A DNA stretch of 64,000 nucleotides from Clostridium_AW malenominatum (GTDB lineage Bacteria; Bacillota; Clostridia; Clostridiales; Clostridiaceae). The stretch lies in NCBI RefSeq assembly GCF_039521365.1, contig NZ_BAAACF010000003.1, forward strand, positions 434,001 through 498,000, in the 5' to 3' direction. The notes below the pieces were generated by a model. That model was not told the origin of the DNA and searched no databases. It saw only the letters and a list, made by a program, of their open reading frames with translations. Shown here piece after piece: positions 53,938 through 61,677 of this stretch. Position 1 is the stretch's first letter, and every line of letters begins with the position of its first letter. A program made the position numbers and the translations under genes.

Positions 53938-55320
53938 CTATTTTACTGGTTCAAGGCTAGCTTGGAAGTGACGAAGAATCGGTGGCTCCCATGTAATTCT
54001 ATAGCCTTTAACAGTATTAGCTCTTTCCTTAATTGCAATAAGGGCATCTGCCATAATATCAATATGTGCTTGAGTATATACACGACGTGGAATTGCAAGT
54101 CTTGTAAACTCAAAGTCTGCATGAAGTTGTTCTCCAGTATCAGGGTCATTACCTAGCATATATGATCCAATATCACATGTACGAATTCCTGCTTCTTTAT
54201 AAAGTTCTATTGCCAAGGCTTGTCCTGGAAACTCATTGTATGGAATATGTGGGAACATAGCTTTTGCATCTACAAAGACTCCATGTCCACCTACTGGTGA
54301 CTGATAAGCTATACCTGCTTTATCAAGACGTCCTGCAAGATATTCCATCTGTCCTATTCTATATCTTAAATAATTTTCATCAATTCCTTCATATAAGCCA
54401 ATTGCCAAACTCTCAAGGTCACGACCTGAAAGTCCCCCATAAGTAGTGAATCCTTCAAATGAAATTGTACGACCCTTACACAATTGAAATAATTTTCCGT
54501 CATTTTTAATTCCAATTAATCCACCCATGTTTACAATGCTATCTTTCTTAGCACTCATTGTAAACATATCTGCATAGCTAAATACTTCTTTAATAATTTC
54601 CTTTATAGACTTATTTTCATATCCAGGTTCACGCTGTTTTATAAAATAAGCATTTTCTGCATAACGTGCTGCATCTATACAAAATTTAATATTATATTTC
54701 TTACAAATTTCAGAAGTCTCTCTTATGTTTTGAACAGATACAGGCTGTCCTCCTGCTGAGTTATTTGTTATAGTCATAATAACAAGTTTAACTTTATCTG
54801 GTCCATATTTATTTATTAATTCTTCAAGCTTTACAATATCCATATTTCCCTTAAATGGCGCTCTTACTGTTGGATCTGCCGCTTCAGCAACAACACAATC
54901 AATTGCTCTCGCACCTGAAAGTTCAACATGGGCTCTTGTTGTATCAAAGTGCATATTAGAAATGGAATATTGTCCTTCACCCATTAATAATCCGAAGAGA
55001 ACTTTTTCTGCTGCACGACCTTGATGTACAGGTTGAATATATTCATATCCAAATATATCTTGAGCTGCTTCAACTAATTTAAAGTAACTTGTTCCTCCTG
55101 CATAGGCTTCGTCACCTCTCATTACGCCAGCCCATTGCTCTTGACTCATTGCGTTTGTTCCACTATCCGTTAATAAATCAATATATACATCTTCGCCTTT
55201 AAGACTAAACATATTATATTTTGCCTCGGCAATTTTCATTTCTCTTTCTTCACGGCTAAGCATTTTAATTGTTTCAACCATCTTAATTCTAAATGGTTCT
55301 GGTACGTATCTGATGTCCAT
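53938..55320 (-). CDS. tnaA: Tryptophanase
   Basis: A PLP enzyme of 460 residues that splits tryptophan into indole, pyruvate and ammonia. YIDLLTDSGTNAMS, the internal aldimine lysine in MSAKKDS, NNSAGGQPVS and RLAIPRRVYTQAHID are seen. The C-terminal segment DIGSYMLGNDPDTGEQL matches the tryptophanase version; tyrosine phenol-lyase has an Arg-bearing sequence at that place, so I exclude that option. GGAGGG precedes the ATG. A sigma-A promoter and a perfect palindrome lie upstream; no TnaC-like leader peptide with a regulatory Trp was found. Confidence 0.9.
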   Translation of the reverse strand: MDIRYVPEPFRIKMVETIKMLSREEREMKIAEAKYNMFSLKGEDVYIDLLTDSGTNAMSQEQWAGVMRGDEAYAGGTSYFKLVEAAQDIFGYEYIQPVHQGRAAEKVLFGLLMGEGQYSISNMHFDTTRAHVELSGARAIDCVVAEAADPTVRAPFKGNMDIVKLEELINKYGPDKVKLVIMTITNNSAGGQPVSVQNIRETSEICKKYNIKFCIDAARYAENAYFIKQREPGYENKSIKEIIKEVFSYADMFTMSAKKDSIVNMGGLIGIKNDGKLFQLCKGRTISFEGFTTYGGLSGRDLESLAIGLYEGIDENYLRYRIGQMEYLAGRLDKAGIAYQSPVGGHGVFVDAKAMFPHIPYNEFPGQALAIELYKEAGIRTCDIGSYMLGNDPDTGEQLHADFEFTRLAIPRRVYTQAHIDIMADALIAIKERANTVKGYRITWEPPILRHFQASLEPVK

Positions 55321-55348
55321 ATTAAACCCTCCATTTTTAAATTTTATT

Positions 55349-55372
55349 TTTATCTATTCTAGAATAGATAAA
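55349..55372. promoter_or_regulatory. Perfect 24-bp palindrome in the tnaA leader
   Basis: A gapless palindrome centred on CTAG (core ATCTATTCTAGAATAGAT) between the tnaA promoter and its ribosome site. It could be an operator downstream of the start site, or a ten-bp RNA hairpin in the leader. Confidence 0.65.
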
Positions 55373-55413
55373 TTATTAGATAATTTTTAATACTTTTACT
55401 ATTCTCAATTTTA

Positions 55414-55442
55414 ATTATACATCTGATAATAATTTTTTTCAA
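55414..55442 (-). promoter_or_regulatory. Promoter of tnaA
   Basis: TTGAAA (55437-55442) and TATAAT (55414-55419), 17-base spacer, minus strand; leader of about 87 nt. Confidence 0.75.
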
Positions 55443-55487
55443 TAATAAAAAAATATTTTTACAGAAATAATTTTACATCGTTCCAAT

Positions 55488-55516
55488 TTGTAAAATTATC
55501 CAACAAGTGTTATAAT
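55488..55516 (+). promoter_or_regulatory. Promoter of the second NhaC-type gene
   Basis: TTGTAA (55488-55493) and TATAAT (55511-55516) with a 17-base spacer and an upstream TG (extended -10). Confidence 0.7.
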
Positions 55517-55558
55517 TTATAGGAATTCTAAAAGAATTTTTTACAGGGAGGATTATTG

Positions 55559-56911
55559 ATGGATATTATTTTATCCTTTATTCTTTGTTTTATATTTTTA
55601 ATAGTTAGTGTATATAAAAAGATTTACATACTGTATCCTCTTATATGCTGCTTGCTCATATTTGTAGTACTTTCTTTAAAAAAGGGATTTACATTAAAAA
55701 ATATTTATACCATGTGTATTAACGGGGTTAAAAAGACTTCTTCTGTTGTAATTACTTTTTTATTAATAGGATCTATAATAGGTATATGGATGGCTTCTGC
55801 TACAGTACCTGCTATAGTTTATTACAGCATAAATTTTATAAGTCCAAATTTATTTATTCTTTCATGCTTTTTAATCTGCTGCATTGTTTCGTTTCTTATA
55901 GGCACATCTTCTGGTACTACCGGAACAGCAGGTATTGCTCTTATGGCTATAGCTAGAAGCGGAGGAATTAATCCTCTAATTGCTGCTGGTGCTATTATTT
56001 CTGGAATTTATTTTGGCGATAGATGCTCACCAGTTTCATCAGGCGCACACTTAATAGTACAATTAACCGAAACAGATATTCATACAAATACAAAGAATAT
56101 GTTTAAGACATCCTTAATTCCTTTCTCTGTAACTGTATTAATTTATACTATTATTTCTTATAATCACCCTCTTAAAATTACATCAATAAACATCCTTATG
56201 GAAATAGAAAGCTTCTTTACATTAAACTACATAGTTCTTATTCCTGCAGCTTTAATTATTTTTTTATCTCTTTCAAGAATAAATATGCGAATCACTATGA
56301 TGATTAGTATCCTATCTTCTTTTTTAATTTCTGTATTTATGCAGAAAAACTCTTTTATAGAATCTCTTAAATATATAATATTTGGATTTAATAAAATAAA
56401 CCATGGACAGCTTAGTAATATATTTCATGGTGGGGGAATAACTTCTATTCTAAGATTATGTTTAGTTATATTAATCTCCTCAGCCATGGCAGGAATTTTT
56501 AATGAAACGGATATGTTAAAAAACTTTACTAGTTTAATTTATAAAGCTAAAAGTAGAAGTGAGTTATTTTTAGGGACTATACTCACTAGCATATTAACTT
56601 CAGCTTTTGGTTGTAACCAAGTACTGGCAATAGTTCTTACTGATATGTTTGTAAAGGATGGATACAATTTTAGAAATATAAATAAATATGACCTGGCTAC
56701 GGATTTAGAGAACACTTCTGTTCTTATAGCTCCTCTTATACCTTGGAATACTGCATTATTTTTATCTACATCTATTTTAGGTGTTGATTATAAAGCAGCA
56801 CTCTATGCTTTTTATTTATATCTAGTTCCTTTAATCAACTTAGTTTTTCTTTTTATAAAGGACAAGTTTATTTTATATAATAAAGTTTACTATAATAACA
56901 AAGAGCTTTGA
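55559..56911 (+). CDS. NhaC-family antiporter (second copy)
   Basis: About 450 residues, polytopic, a clear paralogue of the protein at 3632. Shared motifs are IGIWMASATVPAIVYY, IGTSSGTTGTAGIAL and GIYFGDRCSPVSSGAHL. ATG 55559 lies seven bases from GGGAGG; the TTG directly before it is too close. It is divergent from tnaA, with promoters back to back, so common regulation is possible. Transport of an organic anion or Na+/H+ exchange is equally possible. Confidence 0.85.
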   Translation: MDIILSFILCFIFLIVSVYKKIYILYPLICCLLIFVVLSLKKGFTLKNIYTMCINGVKKTSSVVITFLLIGSIIGIWMASATVPAIVYYSINFISPNLFILSCFLICCIVSFLIGTSSGTTGTAGIALMAIARSGGINPLIAAGAIISGIYFGDRCSPVSSGAHLIVQLTETDIHTNTKNMFKTSLIPFSVTVLIYTIISYNHPLKITSINILMEIESFFTLNYIVLIPAALIIFLSLSRINMRITMMISILSSFLISVFMQKNSFIESLKYIIFGFNKINHGQLSNIFHGGGITSILRLCLVILISSAMAGIFNETDMLKNFTSLIYKAKSRSELFLGTILTSILTSAFGCNQVLAIVLTDMFVKDGYNFRNINKYDLATDLENTSVLIAPLIPWNTALFLSTSILGVDYKAALYAFYLYLVPLINLVFLFIKDKFILYNKVYYNNKEL

Positions 56912-56934
56912 GTGACACTCAAAGCTTTCTAATT

Positions 56935-57408
56935 TTAAATTTTATTTAATAGACAAATACTCTGGGCTGAAATCCCTTCCCCTATTCCCGTAAAACCTAA
57001 TCCCTCCTCTGTAGTAGCTTTTACATTAATCATATCTAACTCTATATCTAAAGTACTACTTATAATTTCCCTCATTTTTTCAATATGTGGAGCCATCTTA
57101 GGGTTTTGAGCTATTATAGTGGAATCAATATTTACTATACTATATCCCTCTCTTTCCACTATTTTTTTAACTTCCTTTAAAAGCTTAACACTATTTATAT
57201 CTTTAAATGAACTATCTTTATCTGGGAAATATTTCCCTATATCTCCTAAGGCAGCTGCTCCCAATATGCTGTCCATTATAGCATGTAACAATACATCTGC
57301 ATCCGAGTGTCCCAAAAGACCCTTCTCATGGGGGATTTCCACCCCTCCTATTATAAGTTTTCTTTCTTCTACTAATTTATGTACATCATATCCTATTCCT
57401 ATTCTCAA
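56935..57408 (-). CDS. ispF: 2-C-methyl-D-erythritol 2,4-cyclodiphosphate synthase
   Basis: Makes the cyclic diphosphate of the MEP isoprenoid pathway. 157 residues, normal length, with metal motif GIGYDVHKL (D8, H10), GHSDADVLLHAIMDS, DIGKYFPD and TTEEGLGFTG. AGAGGAGAG precedes the ATG. It stands alone, convergent with the NhaC-type gene with about 20 bases between stops. Confidence 0.97.
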   Translation of the reverse strand: MRIGIGYDVHKLVEERKLIIGGVEIPHEKGLLGHSDADVLLHAIMDSILGAAALGDIGKYFPDKDSSFKDINSVKLLKEVKKIVEREGYSIVNIDSTIIAQNPKMAPHIEKMREIISSTLDIELDMINVKATTEEGLGFTGIGEGISAQSICLLNKI

Positions 57409-57509
57409 CTTAATCTCTCCTCTTTGAAATTTTCAATATTAGTATACATCAACAAATACTAAAAGTCACAGAATATAATGACTTTGTTCACTGATTTTTC
57501 TGTACAAAG

Positions 57510-57749
57510 ATGGGAAATATACCAGTTGGTGTCTTCGCCCCTAGAGACTTTGATCAAAGTATTTCTCAGGAAATAATTCCCAACGTCGATGTAATCTATG
57601 ATAATGCTAGTCAACAATCAACCATGCCTCAGTCTATAATAAATTCATATTATCTTTATTATGAGGTTATATTTAGAACTAAAAAAGCTCTTAAAATTAA
57701 TTATAATTTTGATTACCTATCATATAATAAATTAGCAATACTAATTTAG
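57510..57749 (+). CDS. Small protein of unknown function
   Basis: 79 residues beginning GNIPVGVFAPRDFDQSISQE and containing many Ser, Asn and Tyr. The ribosome site before ATG 57510 is poor (AAAG only), and an in-frame TGA lies 15 bases upstream, so the start cannot be earlier. Nine bases separate it from the next small gene. I do not recognise it. Its composition would suit a spore-coat or spore-germination accessory protein, but nothing in the sequence proves it. Confidence 0.5.
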   Translation: MGNIPVGVFAPRDFDQSISQEIIPNVDVIYDNASQQSTMPQSIINSYYLYYEVIFRTKKALKINYNFDYLSYNKLAILI

Positions 57750-57758
57750 AGGTATTTT

Positions 57759-58121
57759 ATGATAGATGATGAAACAACTATAGATAATCTCGATGATTAT
57801 ATAGCCCAACTAACTTTAAAACTTCAAAATATTAATATCCTTAGAGAAGAATTAATAAAACTAGAGTTAAATCCAAGGGGAAGAATATATTTTAATAATG
57901 ACATAAACCCTTTGCTAACTACTTTATATCAGTTAAGCGCAACCTCTGCGGCCTTAGCTACATCCGCGAGCCTTTTATCCACATCTATAGTTGTTCACTC
58001 TAAAGATTCAAAGATCAAAGATACTATATATCTAATTTATCGTATTAATGATCAATGTGAGGATATATATAAAGAATTGAATACTAAAATAAAGGAGTTG
58101 TTGAAAATAGTCTCTTGCTAA
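57759..58121 (+). CDS. Unrecognised helical protein
   Basis: 120 residues, mostly helical, with an acidic N-terminus (IDDETTIDNLDDYIAQL), an Ala/Ser/Thr-rich central segment (LSATSAALATSASLLSTS) and an amphipathic C-terminus. GAGG lies six bases before the ATG. It is paired with the small gene at 57510. It has no enzyme motif. The Ala/Ser-rich middle could be a weak membrane-association segment; this is a guess. Confidence 0.6.
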   Translation: MIDDETTIDNLDDYIAQLTLKLQNINILREELIKLELNPRGRIYFNNDINPLLTTLYQLSATSAALATSASLLSTSIVVHSKDSKIKDTIYLIYRINDQCEDIYKELNTKIKELLKIVSC

Positions 58122-58210
58122 TTCACCAACTCTTTTTATTTTTTGAATAATATTTTTAAGGGTGGCTAGAATGTGAAATAGATTAAATTATAATTATAAG
58201 GAGAATTTTT

Positions 58211-59104
58211 ATGAAAGTTGGTATACCTAGAAGTTTATTATTCTATAGATATCATCCCTTTGTTACTACTTTTTTTAATGAGTTAGGAGCTGAAATTGTA
58301 CTCTCACCCGAGACAAATAAAGAAATACTTAATTTAGGTACAAAAACTTCTGTAGACGAAGCATGTTTGCCTATAAAAGTATTTCATGGTCATGTGCTAT
58401 ATTTAAAAAATAAATGTGATATAATTCTTATTCCCAGAATAATGCAATTGAATAAAAATGAATATATATGCCCTAAGTTTTGTGGATTACCCGAAATGGT
58501 AATTAATAATGTGGGAGGAATTAAAAGAGCTATTTCTTATCCTATTTATGCTTATTCATCTAAGTCTTTGAGTCCATGGGTTATAAAAACCGGATTATTA
58601 TTTACTAAGAATTATTTCAAGATTCTAAAAGCTTACAGATGTGCTATAGAAGCTCAAAAAAATTTTATCTCTGGTATACATAATAGAGACTATAAAATAA
58701 AGATAGCTTTAGTAGGACATCCTTATAATATATATGACAACTTTACAAATATGAACTTGGTAGATAAACTGAATAACCTTGGCGTAGGCGTAATTACAGA
58801 GGAGTTTATAGATGAAGTTACTATAAGTAATCAAATAAAATCCTTATATAAAAAACCCTTTTGGACCTTTACTAAAAATTCCTATGGATTTTCAACATAT
58901 ATAGTAAATAACGATAGAATAAGAGGCATTATATATATCTCTTCTTTTGCTTGTGGAATAGATTCCGTAACAATAGAACTCATTAAAAGCAAACTAAAGG
59001 ATTTTCCTCTTTTAGTTTTAAAAATTGATGAACATACAGGCGAAGCAGGATTAAATACAAGACTTGAAGCTTTTGTCGATATGCTCCAAAGGAGGTGCGG
59101 ATAG
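58211..59104 (+). CDS. DUF2229 protein (2-hydroxyacyl-CoA dehydratase activase-related), first of a pair
   Basis: 297 residues beginning MKVGIPRSLLFYRYHPFV. Conserved cysteines occur in DEACLPIKVFHGH (near residue 56) and CPKFCGLPEM (near 88), and the C-terminus reads KIDEHTGEAGLNTRLEAF. This is the DUF2229 family related to activases and dehydratases of 2-hydroxyacyl-CoA; many members likely bind an Fe-S cluster. The actual reaction is unknown. It overlaps closely with the second member of the pair (stop 59104, next start 59107). Confidence 0.85.
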   Translation: MKVGIPRSLLFYRYHPFVTTFFNELGAEIVLSPETNKEILNLGTKTSVDEACLPIKVFHGHVLYLKNKCDIILIPRIMQLNKNEYICPKFCGLPEMVINNVGGIKRAISYPIYAYSSKSLSPWVIKTGLLFTKNYFKILKAYRCAIEAQKNFISGIHNRDYKIKIALVGHPYNIYDNFTNMNLVDKLNNLGVGVITEEFIDEVTISNQIKSLYKKPFWTFTKNSYGFSTYIVNNDRIRGIIYISSFACGIDSVTIELIKSKLKDFPLLVLKIDEHTGEAGLNTRLEAFVDMLQRRCG

Positions 59105-59106
59105 AT

Positions 59107-60006
59107 ATGATGATAACTTTTCCTCACTTAGGTAATTCATCTATTGCAATTAAATCAATTTTAGACGAACTAGATTTAGATTATATACTTCCTCCTATAA
59201 GTAATAAAACCTCTTTAGAAATAGGCTTTCGAGAATTTATACGCAGATTTACTAAAATCACTTCCAAAAGCCCTAAGAGTATAAAACAAAAGTTTATCGC
59301 ATTAAAAAATGCTTATAAGATTATAACGCTTATAGATAATATAGAGCAAAAATTAAGATTATTATCTGGCTACGAAGTAATTAAGGGGGAATGTAGCTCT
59401 CTTTTAAATAAGTGTAAAGTAAATGTTTTAAAAAGCAATACTATTCATGAAATGTTATCTACTCTTTATAAATATAATGATTTAATTTATAAAATAAAAA
59501 TAGATAAATCAAAAACTCCTTTAAAAATAGCTATAATAGGAGAAATATACACTATATTAGAGCCCTTTTCTAACCTCTATATAGAAGATAAACTAATGAA
59601 ATACGGCGCTTCCACCAAAAGATATCTTTATCCTAGTTGGTGGCTTAATAATATGATTTTATCACCAATTAAATTGAACTCATTAGATATAAAGAAACTA
59701 TCTAGTCCATATCTTTCTTATTCCATAGGAGGTTTTGCACGAGAATGCATAGGCGAGGCTATACTAGCAAAAAAACAAGGATTCCATGGTGCTATTCAAG
59801 TACTTCCCATGGGTTGTATGCCAGAAATCGTTTCAAAATCCATATTAACTAGTATATCCAAGAACGAAAATTTCCCAATAATGACTTTAGTTGTAGATGA
59901 ACTCACAGGTGAAGAGGGCTTTAATACCAGGATTGAAGCCTTTTTAGACCTTTTAGAAAGGAGAGAGTTTTCATCTCAAAGTTTTGATAGATATACGATA
60001 CTATAA
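59107..60006 (+). CDS. DUF2229-related protein lacking the usual cysteine segment, second of the pair
   Basis: 299 residues. It opens TFPHLGNSSIAIKSILDEL and ends LVVDELTGEEGFNTRIEAF, so the family is clear, and VLPMGCMPEIVSKSI is kept. After NKTSLEIG, where relatives carry a long segment with ACLPLK and Cys-rich GGCGPC motifs, this protein goes straight into a basic helical stretch (FREFIRRFTKITSKSP). I infer an in-frame loss of about 60-70 residues with likely Fe-S ligands. ATG 59107 follows AGGAGGTG at nine bases. It is co-transcribed with the first member. Confidence 0.8.
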   Translation: MMITFPHLGNSSIAIKSILDELDLDYILPPISNKTSLEIGFREFIRRFTKITSKSPKSIKQKFIALKNAYKIITLIDNIEQKLRLLSGYEVIKGECSSLLNKCKVNVLKSNTIHEMLSTLYKYNDLIYKIKIDKSKTPLKIAIIGEIYTILEPFSNLYIEDKLMKYGASTKRYLYPSWWLNNMILSPIKLNSLDIKKLSSPYLSYSIGGFARECIGEAILAKKQGFHGAIQVLPMGCMPEIVSKSILTSISKNENFPIMTLVVDELTGEEGFNTRIEAFLDLLERREFSSQSFDRYTIL

Positions 60007-60013
60007 CAACTTA

Positions 60014-60043
60014 AAAGGAAACTACTCTTTAGCAGTTTCCTTT
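60014..60043 (+). terminator. Terminator after the DUF2229 pair
   Basis: Ten-bp stem AAAGGAAACT/AGTTTCCTTT with a ten-base loop, followed by a T-rich run. Confidence 0.8.
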
Positions 60044-60064
60044 CTTTAATTAAGGTTATTTACA

Positions 60065-60232
60065 TTAGGATATGTTTTTCCTATATACTATCACATTTTT
60101 AGGTGTGGGAGATTTTTTATTAAAACTAAAGATTTTCTTAAGTACTTTCTTTATCTTAAATATAATATCTTTACCTTCTCTACCTTTGTTTCGACCTTTA
60201 GAAAAATCAACATAAATTATATTATCTCTCAT
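60065..60232 (-). CDS. Small basic protein of unknown function
   Basis: 55 residues beginning MRDNIIYVDFSKGRNKGREG and strongly basic afterwards (many Lys). AAAGGGTG lies eight bases before ATG 60230-60232. The reading frame is clean and codon use is like its neighbours. A start at a GTG three codons upstream is possible. Its basic nature and position at the edge of a DnaA-box cluster are noted, but no function is suggested by motif. Confidence 0.5.
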   Translation of the reverse strand: MRDNIIYVDFSKGRNKGREGKDIIFKIKKVLKKIFSFNKKSPTPKNVIVYRKNIS

Positions 60233-60328
60233 TTTAATCACACCCTTTATAATATTTTCCTTAAATTAATAATATCATAAAATATAAGATTTGTTAAGAA
60301 AATTCTCAATATTCTCCCATTAAAAAAG

Positions 60329-60346
60329 GCACCTACGAATAGGTGC
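60329..60346 (-). terminator. Minus-strand intrinsic terminator
   Basis: Seven-bp stem GCACCTA/TAGGTGC with a four-base loop, then CCTTTTTTA on the minus strand. No gene ends directly upstream on that strand, so it either protects the small gene at 60065 or ends a short unannotated RNA. Confidence 0.6.
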
Positions 60347-60458
60347 ATGTCAATAAAATATAAATGGGCTTTAAGTTACGCTTAGTACATTATATTTAGC
60401 TACCCCACTTTTTGCTACAAATTATTAATAATTTATAAAAAGTACACAGAATATATGT

Positions 60459-60628
60459 TTGTCCACATATTATCAACAATTCTGTGGATAATGTTAGCAT
60501 ATTTTAAATATTTAAAAAGAACTTTTGCAATATTTCTTTTCAAATTATGGTAACTCCCTTATAATATATATAAATCCTTAAAAATCAACATAGATTTCAC
60601 AAGTTATTCACAGGCCAATTGTGGATAA
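60459..60628. other. DnaA-box cluster A
   Basis: Five sites in 170 bases: TTGTCCACA (60459), TTATCAACA (60470), TTATCCACA on the minus strand (60483-60491, perfect), TTATTCACA (60604) and TTATCCACA on the minus strand (60620-60628, perfect). The region 60233-60722 is very AT-rich and otherwise holds only the terminator at 60329 and the control region of the deacetylase gene. Confidence 0.75.
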
Positions 60629-60722
60629 TGTGTGTAATTTAGATTTATTTTTATAAGTTCAGTCCTCCAAAGCTTTGGAAACTAAAGCTTTAAAGTAAAT
60701 TATACATTAAGGAGAGAAAAAA

Positions 60723-61610
60723 ATGTTATCAACAAAACCTTTTAAAATGAATTTAATTCTTTTTTTCTTTATATTTCTCATGATTTCTACCGGTTGCTTA
60801 AAAACTAATAATATGGAGACTTCTACTTACACTAACAATAATGCACAAGTTATATATAATAATACACAGGTTATCAACAAAGAACTTCAGGATTCTACAC
60901 TAAAGGTGGAAAAACCTTTAATATACAACGACAAAGGTATCCCAGTTCTTATGTATCATTCAATAAACTATGAAAAAGGCAATGAATTAATGGTTCCTAA
61001 AGAAAACTTTAGAGAACAGATGAATTACTTAAAAGATAATGGATATACAACTCTTACTTTAAATGAACTATACAATTTTTTTCTTAATAACAAACCTGTT
61101 CCTGAAAAATCTGTAGTTATAACCTTCGATGATGGATATAAAGACAATTACACTAACGCTTATCCTATTTTAAAAGAATTCAATTTTAAAGCAGTGGTTT
61201 TTGTAATTACTAACAATATGAACAATCATAAAAACTTTATAACTTCAGAACAAGCTCTAGAATTAGATAATAACGGTATTGAAATTCAAAGCCACACAGT
61301 TAATCACGAGAGATTATCTACCTTAGATTATAATAGTCAACTAAAAACTCTTAAAGAATCTAAGAGGTTTTTGGAAAATTTATTACACAGAGAAGTTTCA
61401 TACATCGCATATCCCTATGGAGCCTTTAATAATAGTACTATAAAAGCTGCAGAAGAAGCAGGATACAAAATGGCCTTTACCACCGCTGGAACTTGGTCAG
61501 ATAAATCAGATGGCTTATATACACTAGATAGAGTATACATTAGCTCAAAATTTGATATGAATGAATTTCATAGAAGATTAACTAACAGAAATTATAAACA
61601 AAAAAATTGA
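60723..61610 (+). CDS. Polysaccharide deacetylase lipoprotein
   Basis: A 295-residue surface enzyme. Signal sequence with lipobox ISTGC (Cys near residue 24), a linker, and a NodB deacetylase domain (about 75-290) with motif 1 TFDDGYKDN, metal histidines in IQSHTVNHERLS, and AYPYGAFN. It removes acetyl groups from peptidoglycan or another glycan. AAGGAGAG precedes the ATG. Two further DnaA-box-like TTATCAACA sequences (60726, 60871) lie in its 5' coding part, and the promoter of the next gene overlaps its stop codon. Confidence 0.93.
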   Translation: MLSTKPFKMNLILFFFIFLMISTGCLKTNNMETSTYTNNNAQVIYNNTQVINKELQDSTLKVEKPLIYNDKGIPVLMYHSINYEKGNELMVPKENFREQMNYLKDNGYTTLTLNELYNFFLNNKPVPEKSVVITFDDGYKDNYTNAYPILKEFNFKAVVFVITNNMNNHKNFITSEQALELDNNGIEIQSHTVNHERLSTLDYNSQLKTLKESKRFLENLLHREVSYIAYPYGAFNNSTIKAAEEAGYKMAFTTAGTWSDKSDGLYTLDRVYISSKFDMNEFHRRLTNRNYKQKN

Positions 61611-61636
61611 CATACTAATATATATAATACTATAAT
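61607..61636 (+). promoter_or_regulatory. Strong sigma-A promoter of the selenoprotein gene
   Basis: Consensus TTGACA (61607-61612) and TATAAT (61631-61636) with an 18-base spacer. The -35 overlaps the stop codon of the deacetylase gene. Confidence 0.85.
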
Positions 61637-61645
61637 AAACTTAAA

Positions 61646-61660
61646 TACCCCTAAGGGGTA
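61646..61660. promoter_or_regulatory. Palindromic operator TACCCC-TAA-GGGGTA
   Basis: Perfect six-bp arms around three bases, sitting at about +4 to +18 of the predicted transcript, a repressor position. G/C tracts in such an AT-rich region recall operators of the CsoR/CstR/FrmR (DUF156) family; this assignment is inference. Confidence 0.65.
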
Positions 61661-61677
61661 GTAAAGGAGGATTATAT

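Noticed and set aside
53938..55320. Tyrosine phenol-lyase.
   Set aside because: The C-terminal substrate region has the tryptophanase form (IGSYMLGNDP) and lacks the tyrosine phenol-lyase arginine context.
57510..57749. A second selenoprotein through the in-frame TGA just upstream of ATG 57510.
   Set aside because: No SECIS-like hairpin follows that TGA, and the few codons before it have no start with a ribosome site.
60729..60880. Treating the two TTATCAACA sites inside the deacetylase gene as certain DnaA boxes.
   Set aside because: They have one mismatch to consensus and lie in coding sequence, so they are mentioned but not annotated as separate sites.
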